In this document: positions 56,030 through 64,000 of the stretch, piece by piece
How positions within the stretch are numbered: the stretch's first letter is position 1
Layout of the letters: each line of letters opens with the position of its first letter
Assembly: GCF_001044395.1 (NCBI RefSeq)
Contig: NZ_JANU01000007.1
Location: forward strand, 117,621 to 181,620
Origin: Caenimonas sp. SL110
GTDB taxonomy: Bacteria > Pseudomonadota > Gammaproteobacteria > Burkholderiales > Burkholderiaceae_C
Reading direction: 5' to 3'
Length of the DNA: 64,000 nucleotides
The notes under the pieces: generated by a model
Database searches by the model: none
The model's input: the letters and a program-made list of their open reading frames with translations, nothing else
What the model was told of the DNA's origin: nothing
Translations under genes and position numbers: made by a program

Positions 56030-56956
56030 TTACTTCGCGTTCGACGCTGTTTTCCCTCTGAAGATCAGGAAAACGCCCGCTAGGATCACGCCGCACGCAA
56101 TCCATTCGCCGCCGGTGACCGCTTCGCTGGCAACAACGACACCCAGAAAGAGTGCGATCACGGGGTTCACAAACGCGTAGCTGCTGGCGACTGCGGCCGA
56201 CGTATTGGCCAGCAAATACATGTACGCGCTGAACGCAATGAGCGAGCCGAAGACCACGAGATAGACCCACGCCAGAGCTGCATGGCGCGTTGCGGGCCAT
56301 TGCGGCTGCTCACCCAACGCAAGAGAAATCATCATCAACACCGCGCCGCCACACAACATTTCGCTCGCAAAGCCCATCGGTCCCGGCGCGAGCTGCAGCT
56401 TGTCGATCGACAGCACCGAGCCCAGCGCCCATGCGAGCGTGGCGCCGACGATGCTCGCGATTCCCAGCGGTGACGCCGAGAAACTTGCGCCGCTCACCAG
56501 CAGCGCGACGCCCGCAACGCCCACTGTCATGCCTGCGAACTCCAGCCGGCTCGGCCGTTTGCCCAGGGCAAGGCCAAAGGCGCAGACCCACATCGGGGTC
56601 ACGGCAATGAAGGCGGCGATAAGCCCGGAGCCGATGGTCTGCTCGGCTGTGGCGCAAAGGCCCATGCCGCCGCCAAGCATCAGCGCCCCGATGACCAGGG
56701 CATTGCGCCATTGCATTCGCGTGGGAAAGACCAGTGCTTTGCCTGACGACCGGCCGCGCCAGGCAAGCCACGCCATCAGCAGCGAGCCCGCCGTGAGGAA
56801 TCGCGTTCCCATCTGGAAGAACGGCGGGAAGCTCTCCAGCGCATAGCGGATCGCCAGGTAGGTGGAGCCCCAGATGAGGTAGCACGCGAGCAGGGCTGGT
56901 ACGAGGAGTGAAGGGCGGACGGCGATCGATCGCGCCGTTGTTGCTGCTGGGTTCAT
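56030..56956 (-). CDS. DMT-superfamily (EamA) transporter, YedA-like
   Basis: This 308-residue inner-membrane protein has about ten hydrophobic segments formed by two EamA repeats. The opening LVPALLACYLIWGSTYLAIR with YALESFPPFFQMGTRFLTAG is typical of the YedA/RhaT group, exporters of amino acids and other metabolites. It is divergent from an Lrp-type regulator gene, a common arrangement in which the regulator controls export of an amino acid. The substrate is not known. Confidence 0.92.
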   Translation of the reverse strand: MNPAATTARSIAVRPSLLVPALLACYLIWGSTYLAIRYALESFPPFFQMGTRFLTAGSLLMAWLAWRGRSSGKALVFPTRMQWRNALVIGALMLGGGMGLCATAEQTIGSGLIAAFIAVTPMWVCAFGLALGKRPSRLEFAGMTVGVAGVALLVSGASFSASPLGIASIVGATLAWALGSVLSIDKLQLAPGPMGFASEMLCGGAVLMMISLALGEQPQWPATRHAALAWVYLVVFGSLIAFSAYMYLLANTSAAVASSYAFVNPVIALFLGVVVASEAVTGGEWIACGVILAGVFLIFRGKTASNAK

Positions 56957-57045
56957 GCACCCATGGTAGTTTTACGCTCGGCGGTCTTCCATGCATGATT
57001 CAAGGTCTGTTTGTTATCTGGCCTTGTTTTTGAAGGGAAATGTTG

Positions 57046-57540
57046 ATGACTGCCGAAGTTTCAGAAATCGATGTCCATGACGGCCGCATCCTTGCCGAGC
57101 TTCAGAAGGATGCACGCATCAGCATGGCCGAACTCGGCAGGCGCGTTCACCTGAGCCAACCGGCGGTCACCGAGCGCGTGCGCAAGCTCGAACTCAACGG
57201 CGTGATCAAGGGATACCGCGCGGTGGTGGACTACCAGAGGCTGGGTTACGGCATACAGGCGATGGTGCGGATCGGGCGCGCGGAGTATTCGCGTGTGCTG
57301 AAGCTGGTGGAGCAAACGCCCGAGGTGGTGAACGCCTGGAATCTCACCGGCGAAGACAGCTGGATGCTGCAGATTGCGGTGATCGACGTGGCCCATCTCG
57401 ATGGCGTGCTGAGCAAGTTTTGCGTGCTGGCCGAGACCTCGACATCCATCGTGCTGAATGCGCCACGCGAAAACGCGTCAGTCCTGCCTGCCAGGCGCGA
57501 GAACATCAGGCCGGCTGTGCGCAAGGCCCACAGCAAGTAG
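57046..57540 (+). CDS. Lrp/AsnC-family transcriptional regulator
   Basis: This 164-residue regulator has the N-terminal helix-turn-helix (ILAELQKDARISMAELGRRV, HLSQPAVTERVRKLELNGVI) and a C-terminal RAM (ACT-like) domain (GYRAVVDYQRLGYGIQAMVR onward). Three starts are close together: ATG 57040, TTG 57043 and ATG 57046; the last has the best distance to GAAGGG. It is divergent from one EamA exporter and convergent with another, so it may regulate either or both. Confidence 0.93.
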   Translation: MTAEVSEIDVHDGRILAELQKDARISMAELGRRVHLSQPAVTERVRKLELNGVIKGYRAVVDYQRLGYGIQAMVRIGRAEYSRVLKLVEQTPEVVNAWNLTGEDSWMLQIAVIDVAHLDGVLSKFCVLAETSTSIVLNAPRENASVLPARRENIRPAVRKAHSK

Positions 57541-57548
57541 GCAGGTGC

Positions 57549-58466
57549 TCAGAACGTCGAACGTGAGGGCAGGGTGGCCAGCGCGACGCCCGCAAGTGCC
57601 AGCGCAAAGGCAACCACTTGCACGGTCGTCAGCGGTTCGCCGAGCACAAGCACCCCCACCACCGCTGCCGAAACCGGAAGCATCACGGTGAACACGCCGC
57701 CTTGTGAAGCAGGGACCGTCTTTAACCCCGTCATCCACAGCCAGACCGTCCAGATGCTCGCGGCCAGCGAATAGAAGATCAGCAAGATCCAGATACTGGC
57801 CTTGACGCCGCCGAAGTCGAATGTGGTCGCGGCGTAGAGGCCGAACGGAGTCACGAGGGCGAACCCCCACAGGTTGATGAGCGACGCAATGCGCTTGGCG
57901 CCCATTGCGCCGGTGAGTTTCTTGCCGATGACTGCGTATGCGGCTTCGCAAATGACGGCGCCCAGGATCAGCAGATTGCCAAGCCAGGCGGGACCCAGGG
58001 CCGAAACTGTCGCGCCAGCGTGGTCGAGTGGTTTCGCAAGCCCCAGGAGCGCAATGCCGGCGGCTGCGCACGCGATCGCGGCCCATACACGCGGCATGAT
58101 CCGCTCTCCGAGGAAGCCCCAGCTCATGAGCGCCACGACCGCAGGGATGGCCGCCATGATCACCCCGGCCGAAACGGCGCTCGTCATGCTCACTCCGAAG
58201 AGCATGCAGATCGAGAACATGAAGTTGCCCAGGAACGATTCGAGAAAGAGAAGACGCCTCGTCTCGCGCGTCATCGGCGGCTCATCGGCTGGCTTGCGCA
58301 GCCAGGGGAGCATGCCCAGGCCGCCAATGCCAAAGCGCATCCAGGCCAGCAGGAACACGGGAATTGCCGCGACCAGCGGTTTGGAAAGCGCCACATAGCT
58401 GCCGACGAGCGACATGCTCAGGGCGAGGCAGGCGTACGCGACGACGCGCTGGCGTCGCTCGGTCAT
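57549..58466 (-). CDS. DMT-superfamily (EamA) transporter
   Basis: This 305-residue protein has about ten hydrophobic segments in two EamA repeats. It starts MTERRQRVVAYACLALSMSL, with MRFGIGGLGMLPWLRKP in the first repeat and GGVFTVMLPVSAAVVGVLVL, GEPLT in the second. ATG 58466 begins the first transmembrane part; a GTG at 58523 would add 19 residues but overlaps the divergent GGCT-like gene. It is a second, unrelated-in-detail exporter beside the Lrp gene. Confidence 0.9.
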   Translation of the reverse strand: MTERRQRVVAYACLALSMSLVGSYVALSKPLVAAIPVFLLAWMRFGIGGLGMLPWLRKPADEPPMTRETRRLLFLESFLGNFMFSICMLFGVSMTSAVSAGVIMAAIPAVVALMSWGFLGERIMPRVWAAIACAAAGIALLGLAKPLDHAGATVSALGPAWLGNLLILGAVICEAAYAVIGKKLTGAMGAKRIASLINLWGFALVTPFGLYAATTFDFGGVKASIWILLIFYSLAASIWTVWLWMTGLKTVPASQGGVFTVMLPVSAAVVGVLVLGEPLTTVQVVAFALALAGVALATLPSRSTF

Positions 58467-58498
58467 TGAAAATGGGAGGATGAAAACAAAACGAGCGA

Positions 58499-58939
58499 AT
58501 GATGCCCGAATCGCCAGCGCCACCTGAAGCCGCGCACAGTCCAGATGCCCGTCACGTGTTCGTTTACGGGACGCTGCGCCGTGGAGGCAGCAACGACATC
58601 AACCGTCTGGTGCCTGCCCCGCGTTACGTGGGCATGGGCGAAGTGCAGGGGTGCCTGTACCGCATTGACTGGTATCCGGGGCTCACGCTGGGCGGCCAGG
58701 ACGCGGTGACGGTTGTCGGTGAGGTTTACGAGATTGATCCGCCGCTGGAGGCCGTGCTCGACGAAATCGAATGCATCGATGACGGCCCCGACAGCGAGTA
58801 CTTCAAGCGCGAGCTGCCCGTCGAAGTGGATGGGCGCCCGATCTTGTGCCTGGTGTACGAGGTGAACCCCGAACGGGTGCGCGGCAAGCAGCTGATTGGG
58901 CACGGCGACTGGATCCTGTTTCATCCCGCGCAACCCTGA
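58499..58939 (+). CDS. Gamma-glutamylcyclotransferase-like protein (GGCT/AIG2 family)
   Basis: This 146-residue protein shows the GGCT signature VFVYGTLRRGGSNDINRLVP at about residues 20-39, and a later acidic residue in VLDEIECIDDGPDSEYFKRE, corresponding to the catalytic Glu of the family. Such enzymes cyclise gamma-glutamyl compounds to 5-oxoproline, but many bacterial members have unknown substrates. The start is at ATG 58499 or the directly following ATG 58502. The 240 bases after it hold only the aceA control region. Confidence 0.88.
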   Translation: MMPESPAPPEAAHSPDARHVFVYGTLRRGGSNDINRLVPAPRYVGMGEVQGCLYRIDWYPGLTLGGQDAVTVVGEVYEIDPPLEAVLDEIECIDDGPDSEYFKRELPVEVDGRPILCLVYEVNPERVRGKQLIGHGDWILFHPAQP

Positions 58940-58980
58940 TTTCGCATTGCGGAATTTCGTCATGCTGCACTGCGCAAAAA

Positions 58981-59017
58981 TTTCTCAATACGAGAAATGA
59001 AATACCGTATTGAGAAA
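58981..59017. promoter_or_regulatory. Long perfect inverted repeat upstream of aceA
   Basis: TTTCTCAATACG (58981-58992) and CGTATTGAGAAA (59006-59017) are perfect 12-base inverted arms around a 13-base spacer. The left part also forms a smaller palindrome, TTTCTC-AATAC-GAGAAA. The region is AT-rich and about 160 bases upstream of aceA; a second palindrome, TCTTATATAAGA, is at 59059-59070. The likely role is a binding site for the regulator of isocitrate lyase. Confidence 0.65.
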
Positions 59018-59178
59018 TGAGAGGCTCAAGTCATTGATTTAAAAGGGATAAAAATATCTCTTATATAAGACACAAGAGCTTCTCAAACTCTTCTACAAGA
59101 CTTAAAGTTCATCCATCGGCATCGTCCTTGCATCGGCAGGAATACCGAACCAGTTTCTATCAACCTCGGAGTGAAAAC

Positions 59179-60504
<1,326 letters not shown>

Positions 60505-60523
60505 GCCTCGCGTTCGGATGAAG

Positions 60524-60545
60524 AAGGGGCCTTGCGGCCCCTTTT
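60524..60545 (+). terminator. Intrinsic terminator after aceA
   Basis: AAGGGGCC, loop TTGC, and GGCCCCTTTT form a strong hairpin with a short T run, 20 bases after the aceA stop. Confidence 0.9.
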
Positions 60546-60625
60546 CCGTTTGGGGAAACGGCCCTTGTTTTTTCCGGGACGAAGGTTAGAGTACGTGGCA
60601 CTTAACCTATGCAGGGGACGGCCTC

Positions 60626-60820
60626 ATGAGCTCTACCGAAGACAGGACCGGCGTTTTTGACGCGAGCAAGCTCAGCCAGGCCAAATGCCCCGATTGCCTG
60701 GGCACGGGCGAACTCAGGTTCGACAGCGAAAACATCACCGAAGACTTCGAAGTCGAAAAACAGACGATCATCACGCCGTGCGAGCGCTGCAATGGCACGG
60801 GTTATGTACCCGCCGGTTAG
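60626..60820 (+). CDS. Small protein with two CxxCxGxG-type zinc-finger half-sites
   Basis: This 64-residue protein contains CPDCLGTGELRF (residues 21-32) and CERCNGTGYVPAG at the C-terminus, the two halves of a DnaJ-type zinc-binding motif separated by an acidic stretch. It is like a free-standing zinc finger of the DnaJ central domain, without J domain. GGGGAC precedes the ATG. It lies between aceA and the thrS leader; the leader ORF starts 47 bases after its stop. Function unknown; a chaperone adaptor or zinc protein are possibilities. Confidence 0.8.
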   Translation: MSSTEDRTGVFDASKLSQAKCPDCLGTGELRFDSENITEDFEVEKQTIITPCERCNGTGYVPAG

Positions 60821-60867
60821 AATTGCGGCTTTGCTGAGTGAACAAGAGCGAGAAAGGCACCCCGGTT

Positions 60868-60909
60868 ATGACACCGCGAACTACCACTGAAGGTTTGACG
60901 GCCCGTTGA
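60868..60909 (+). CDS. Threonine-rich leader peptide of thrS (13 residues)
   Basis: A short ORF starts at ATG 60868 and encodes MTPRTTTEGLTAR. Five of 13 residues are Thr, three of them consecutive (codons ACT ACC ACT at 60880-60888). GAAAGG lies upstream. The codons 60875-60884 pair with 60916-60924 (CGCGA-CTAC with GTAGTCGCG), and an inner hairpin (60898-60903 with 60910-60915) encloses the stop codon. A terminator follows before thrS. Too short for standard gene finders; the composition strongly suggests a regulatory leader whose translation senses charged tRNA-Thr. Confidence 0.75.
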   Translation: MTPRTTTEGLTAR

Positions 60910-60950
60910 GGCCGTGTAGTCGCGTGCACTGAGGTCACCCCTTGCAACCC

Positions 60951-60979
60951 AAAAGCGCGGCTCACGTCCGCGCTTTTTT
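60951..60979 (+). terminator. Attenuator terminator upstream of thrS
   Basis: AAAAGCGCGG and CCGCGCTTTT are perfect 10-base arms with a 7-base loop, followed by further T residues. It lies 41 bases after the leader-peptide stop and 26 bases before the thrS start, so it would block thrS transcription unless disrupted. This position fits conditional termination controlled by leader translation. Confidence 0.85.
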
Positions 60980-61005
60980 GTTTTCCTTACCGCTATTTTT
61001 TGATC

Positions 61006-62913
61006 ATGATTCAAGTCACGCTTCCCGATGGTTCCCAGCGCGAGTTTCCCGGCCCGGTCACGGTCGCAGACGTCGCAGCTTCAATCGGCCCTGGTCTGGC
61101 CAAGGCGGCACTCGCCGGCAAGGTCGACGGCAAGGTCGTCGATACGAGTTTCACCATCGACAAGAATAGCCAGCTCGCCATCGTCACGGCCAAGGATGCC
61201 GACGGCCTTGATGTCATCCGCCATTCGACGGCGCACTTGCTGGCCTACGCTGTGAAAGAACTGTTCCCCGAGGCGCAGGTGACGATTGGTCCGGTGATCG
61301 AAAACGGCTTTTTCTATGACTTCTCGTACAAGCGGCCGTTTACGCCCGAAGACCTTGTCGCTATCGAAAAGCGCATGGGGGCAATCGCGGCGAAAGACGA
61401 GCCTGTGACGCGCCGGGTGCTGCCGCGCGATGACGCCGTGGCCCATTTCAAGAGCATTGGCGAAAACTACAAGGCGGAAATCATCGGCAGCATTCCCGCC
61501 AACGAAGATGTCTCGCTGTACGCCGAGGGTTCGTTCGAGGACCTCTGCCGCGGCCCGCACGTACCGAGCACGGGCAAGCTCAAGCACTTCAAGTTGATGA
61601 AGGTGGCCGGCGCGTATTGGCGTGGCGATCACCGCAACGAGATGCTCCAGCGCATCTACGGGACGGCCTGGGCGAGCAAGGAAGAGCTCCAGCAGTACCT
61701 GACGATGCTCGAAGAGGCGGAAAAGCGCGATCACCGCAAGCTCGGGCGCGAGCTCGACCTGTTCCATATCGACGACGTTGCACCGGGCGTGGTGTTCTGG
61801 CATCCCAAGGGCTGGGCGATCTGGCAGGCGGTGGAGCAGTACATGCGGCAGGTCTACAAGGACACGGGCTACCAGGAAGTCAAGGGTCCGCAGATCCTGG
61901 ACAAGAGCCTGTGGGAGAAGACGGGCCACTGGCAGAACTATCGCGAGAACATGTTCACGACGGAAAGCGAAAAGCGCGAGTACGCCCTGAAGCCCATGAA
62001 CTGTCCGGGCCATGTGCTCATCTTCAAGCACGGCATCAAGAGCTATCGCGACTTGCCGGTGCGTTTCGGCGAGTTCGGACAGTGCCACCGCAATGAGCCG
62101 ACGGGTGCGTTGCACGGAATCATGCGGGTGCGCGGGTTCACGCAGGATGACGGCCACATCTTCTGTACCGAAGACCAGATCCTGGAAGAGTGCGTGAACT
62201 ACACGGCGCAGCTGCAGAAGGTCTACGCCGACTTCGGATTCAAGGACATCCTCTACAAGGTCGCAACGCGCCCCGACAACCGGGTTGGCTCTGACGAACT
62301 GTGGGACAAGGCCGAGTTTGCGGTGATGGAGGCGCTGCGCCGGTCAGGCGTGGACTTTATCGTCTCGCCTGGAGACGGCGCGTTCTACGGTCCCAAGATC
62401 GAGTACACGCTCAAGGACGCCCTTGGGCGCCAGTGGCAATGCGGCACGATGCAGGTCGACTTCAATACGGCCGAGCGGCTCGGCGGTGAGTACGTGACGG
62501 AGACGAGCAGCCGTGCGCACCCAGTGATGCTGCATCGGGCCATTGTCGGCAGCCTCGAGCGCTTCATTGGCATGCTCATCGAAAATCACGCTGGCGCGCT
62601 GCCGGCCTGGCTGGCCCCGGTACAAGTTGCGGTGCTCAATATCACCGACTCGCAGGCCGAATACGCCCGGTCCGTGGTCAAAACGCTGGAAAATCAAGGG
62701 CTTAGGGTCGATCTTGATCTGCGCAACGAGAAAATAACGTATAAAATACGCGAGCATTCGTTGCAGAAGCTGCCGTATATCCTCGTCATAGGTGACAAGG
62801 AGATGGCTGCTGGTGCTGTCGCAGTGCGCGCCCGGGGCAACTTGGACCTCGGCGTGATGTCAGTGGACGCCTTCTCTCAGAGAATCGCCCAGGACATCCG
62901 AAACAAAAGCTGA
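61006..62913 (+). CDS. thrS: Threonine-tRNA ligase
   Basis: ThrRS of 635 residues charges tRNA-Thr. Domains in order: TGS ([20 protein letters not shown], residues 1-60), editing domain with [20 protein letters not shown] and [20 protein letters not shown], class II catalytic core ([40 protein letters not shown]) and an anticodon-binding domain ending [13 protein letters not shown] 61006 lacks a visible Shine-Dalgarno sequence; a TTG at 61000 is in frame. It heads thrS-infC-rpmI-rplT and is preceded by a Thr leader and terminator. Confidence 0.97.
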   Translation: MIQVTLPDGSQREFPGPVTVADVAASIGPGLAKAALAGKVDGKVVDTSFTIDKNSQLAIVTAKDADGLDVIRHSTAHLLAYAVKELFPEAQVTIGPVIENGFFYDFSYKRPFTPEDLVAIEKRMGAIAAKDEPVTRRVLPRDDAVAHFKSIGENYKAEIIGSIPANEDVSLYAEGSFEDLCRGPHVPSTGKLKHFKLMKVAGAYWRGDHRNEMLQRIYGTAWASKEELQQYLTMLEEAEKRDHRKLGRELDLFHIDDVAPGVVFWHPKGWAIWQAVEQYMRQVYKDTGYQEVKGPQILDKSLWEKTGHWQNYRENMFTTESEKREYALKPMNCPGHVLIFKHGIKSYRDLPVRFGEFGQCHRNEPTGALHGIMRVRGFTQDDGHIFCTEDQILEECVNYTAQLQKVYADFGFKDILYKVATRPDNRVGSDELWDKAEFAVMEALRRSGVDFIVSPGDGAFYGPKIEYTLKDALGRQWQCGTMQVDFNTAERLGGEYVTETSSRAHPVMLHRAIVGSLERFIGMLIENHAGALPAWLAPVQVAVLNITDSQAEYARSVVKTLENQGLRVDLDLRNEKITYKIREHSLQKLPYILVIGDKEMAAGAVAVRARGNLDLGVMSVDAFSQRIAQDIRNKS

Positions 62914-62998
62914 TTTTGAATGAATGACGCTGTTGCTTGCACGCACTGGGGCGGTTTCGCTACTTTATTTGTAGCAAACGTATTGAAGGACACAGACC

Positions 62999-63592
62999 AT
63001 CGCTACTGAATTTCGCGACCGCCGCCAACGCGAGGAACGCAAGCACCGCCTGAACCGGGAAATCATGGCCCCGGAAGTACGCCTCTCGGGACCTGAAAAC
63101 GAGCCCCTGGGTATCGTCAGTCTTTCCGAAGCCCTGCGAATGGCGGGTGAGGCTGATGTTGACCTGGTTGAAATTGCTGCTACTGCCAACCCGCCCGTGT
63201 GCCGGTTGATGGACTACGGCAAGTTCAAGTACCAGGAGCAAAAGAAGGCGGCGGAAGCGAAAGCAAAGCAGACGGTCATTGAAATCAAGGAAGTCAAATT
63301 CCGGCCGGGCACCGACGACGGTGACTACAACATCAAGATGCGCAATATTAAGCGCTTCCTGGCCGAAGGCGACAAGTGCAAGATTACGCTGCGCTTTCGG
63401 GGCCGCGAAATCACGCACCAGGAAATAGGCATGGCCTTGCTCAATCGCATTCGCGATGAACTCGGCGACCTGATCCTGATCGAGCAGTATCCCAAGCTCG
63501 AAGGCCGGCAGATGATCATGATGATCGCGCCGGGCAAGAAAAAAGTGGCTGTAAAGCCCGCCGCCGAATCCTCTCAACCGGCTTCGGCGTAA
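62999..63592 (+). CDS. infC: Translation initiation factor IF-3, rare ATC start
   Basis: IF-3 of 197 residues keeps 30S subunits apart and checks initiator tRNA and start codons. The protein starts (M/I)[19 protein letters not shown] at ATC 62999, with GAAGGA upstream at proper distance; the first ATG of the frame (63065) would remove a conserved N-terminal segment. An AUU- or AUC-type start is the known device by which IF-3 represses its own translation. Blocks include [20 protein letters not shown] and [20 protein letters not shown] [20 protein letters not shown]. Confidence 0.94.
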   Translation: MATEFRDRRQREERKHRLNREIMAPEVRLSGPENEPLGIVSLSEALRMAGEADVDLVEIAATANPPVCRLMDYGKFKYQEQKKAAEAKAKQTVIEIKEVKFRPGTDDGDYNIKMRNIKRFLAEGDKCKITLRFRGREITHQEIGMALLNRIRDELGDLILIEQYPKLEGRQMIMMIAPGKKKVAVKPAAESSQPASA

Positions 63593-63673
63593 GTAGTTAA
63601 AGCATCCGTCAAAGGGTGCGCAGATCACTTGCCCTTCATTGGGCATTTGAAAAAAGTGTCTCGGGGCCAACAA

Positions 63674-63699
63674 GGCGCGAAAAACGTTTTCGCGACGCC
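63674..63699. other. Stem-loop in the infC-rpmI gap
   Basis: GGCGCGAAAA pairs with TTTTCGCG plus CC across a short loop, with one or two bulged bases, 30 bases before rpmI. In E. coli and Bacillus, L20 binds structured RNA upstream of rpmI to repress the operon. This hairpin may be part of such a site, but no pseudoknot was established by eye. Confidence 0.4.
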
Positions 63700-63729
63700 T
63701 CACGAGCACAAATTAAAAGGAGCATGAAA

Positions 63730-63933
63730 ATGCCCAAGATGAAGACCAAGAGCGGGGCCAAGAAGCGCTTCCGCGTTCGTCCCGGTGGTACCGTCAAGCG
63801 CGGCCAAGCCTTCAAGCGTCACATCCTGACCAAGAAGACCACCAAGAATAAGCGCCATCTGCGCGGTGCCGTTGCTGTGCATGAGACCAATATGGGTCAC
63901 ATGTCGCAGATGCTGCCCGGCCGTGGCATTTAA
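63730..63933 (+). CDS. rpmI: 50S ribosomal protein L35
   Basis: L35 of 67 residues with the standard start [20 protein letters not shown] and end [17 protein letters not shown]. An ATG at 63724 lies only one base after AAGGAG, while ATG 63730 is seven bases from it, so the latter is chosen. The operon order infC-rpmI-rplT is conserved in most bacteria. Confidence 0.97.
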   Translation: MPKMKTKSGAKKRFRVRPGGTVKRGQAFKRHILTKKTTKNKRHLRGAVAVHETNMGHMSQMLPGRGI

Positions 63934-63958
63934 TTAACGACGAACAAGGAGTACTCAC

Positions 63959-64000
63959 ATGCCTCGCGTCAAACGTGGTGTAACGGCTCCCCCCCCCCCC
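63959..64000 (+). CDS. rplT: 50S ribosomal protein L20, first codons only (cut by window end)
   Basis: ATG 63959 with AAGGAG upstream begins MPRVKRGVTA, the invariant start of L20. After that the window reads only C residues, giving a Pro run where L20 always continues with Arg-Ala-Arg. The gene is real but only ten codons are trustworthy. L20 is a primary 23S rRNA binder and represses its own operon in several bacteria. Confidence 0.85.
   Translation, partial: MPRVKRGVTAPPPP
63989..64000. other. Terminal poly-C run, probable sequence or assembly artefact
   Basis: The last 12 bases are all C and contradict the invariant L20 protein sequence at this point. Such homopolymers at a contig end usually arise from sequencing or assembly error, so these bases should not be used for translation. 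Confidence 0.8.

Noticed and set aside
60821..60950. Structured region before thrS as a possible tRNA or tRNA-like gene
   Set aside because: No acceptor stem, T-loop GTTCGAAT or CCA end is seen. The structure is explained better by a Thr leader peptide with its hairpin.

Overview
The window is a 64 kb piece of a high-GC betaproteobacterial chromosome, most likely from the Comamonadaceae (Variovorax, Acidovorax or Rhodoferax type). The gene orders rpsF-priB-rpsR-rplI-dnaB, thrS-infC-rpmI-rplT and hom-thrC point that way. So do a Bug-family tripartite tricarboxylate transporter receptor, a lysine-rich SWIB protein and the protein sequences themselves. Genus is an inference. Both ends cut genes: ppsA at the left, and rplT at the right, where the last 12 bases are an artificial-looking run of C. 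No tRNA, rRNA, CRISPR array, transposase or prophage gene was seen.

Layout. 0-6 kb: ppsA 3' end, a DUF4212 plus sodium/solute symporter pair, and an MHS-type MFS transporter. 5.8-10 kb: a tandem pair of related unknown proteins, then rpsF-priB-rpsR-rplI and dnaB. 10-13.4 kb (minus): CBS protein, PIN-PhoH ATPase, Bcp-type peroxiredoxin and a Mth938-like protein. 13.5-20 kb: a tightly overlapping operon joining an aminotransferase, hom and thrC to molybdenum-cofactor genes mobB-moeA-moaD-moaE. 20-28 kb: MarR regulator, clpB behind a heat-shock-type promoter, frmA, an SDR dehydrogenase and several small unknown genes. 28-38.8 kb: a NitT/TauT-type ABC transporter and a complete five-step histidine utilisation (hut) locus, divergent around a HutC-type operator. 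38.8-45 kb: AraC/MFS pair, ExeA-GspB secretion genes and a bactofilin. 45-52.6 kb: an uncharacterised catabolic cluster. 52.5-59 kb: a TldD/PmbA pair, SWIB-histone-like protein, two DMT exporters, an Lrp regulator and a GGCT-like protein. 59-64 kb: aceA, a small zinc-finger protein, and thrS-infC-rpmI-rplT.

How the genes work together. The hut genes convert histidine to glutamate through HutH, HutU, HutI, HutF and HutG. The 45-52.6 kb cluster (xylose-isomerase-like TIM barrel, DUF993 aldolase-like protein, Gfo/Idh/MocA dehydrogenase, TTT receptor, TetR regulator, ThDP enzyme) looks like a catabolic pathway built on the logic of inositol degradation. Its two divergent arms carry matching inverted repeats that should be the TetR operators.

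The most striking non-coding signal lies before thrS: a 13-codon leader ORF with five Thr codons, three of them consecutive, a hairpin built over those codons, and then a strong intrinsic terminator. This is the architecture of ribosome-mediated transcription attenuation. Two families of short stem-loop repeats are scattered through the 34-50 kb region, several of them between the genes of the catabolic operon.
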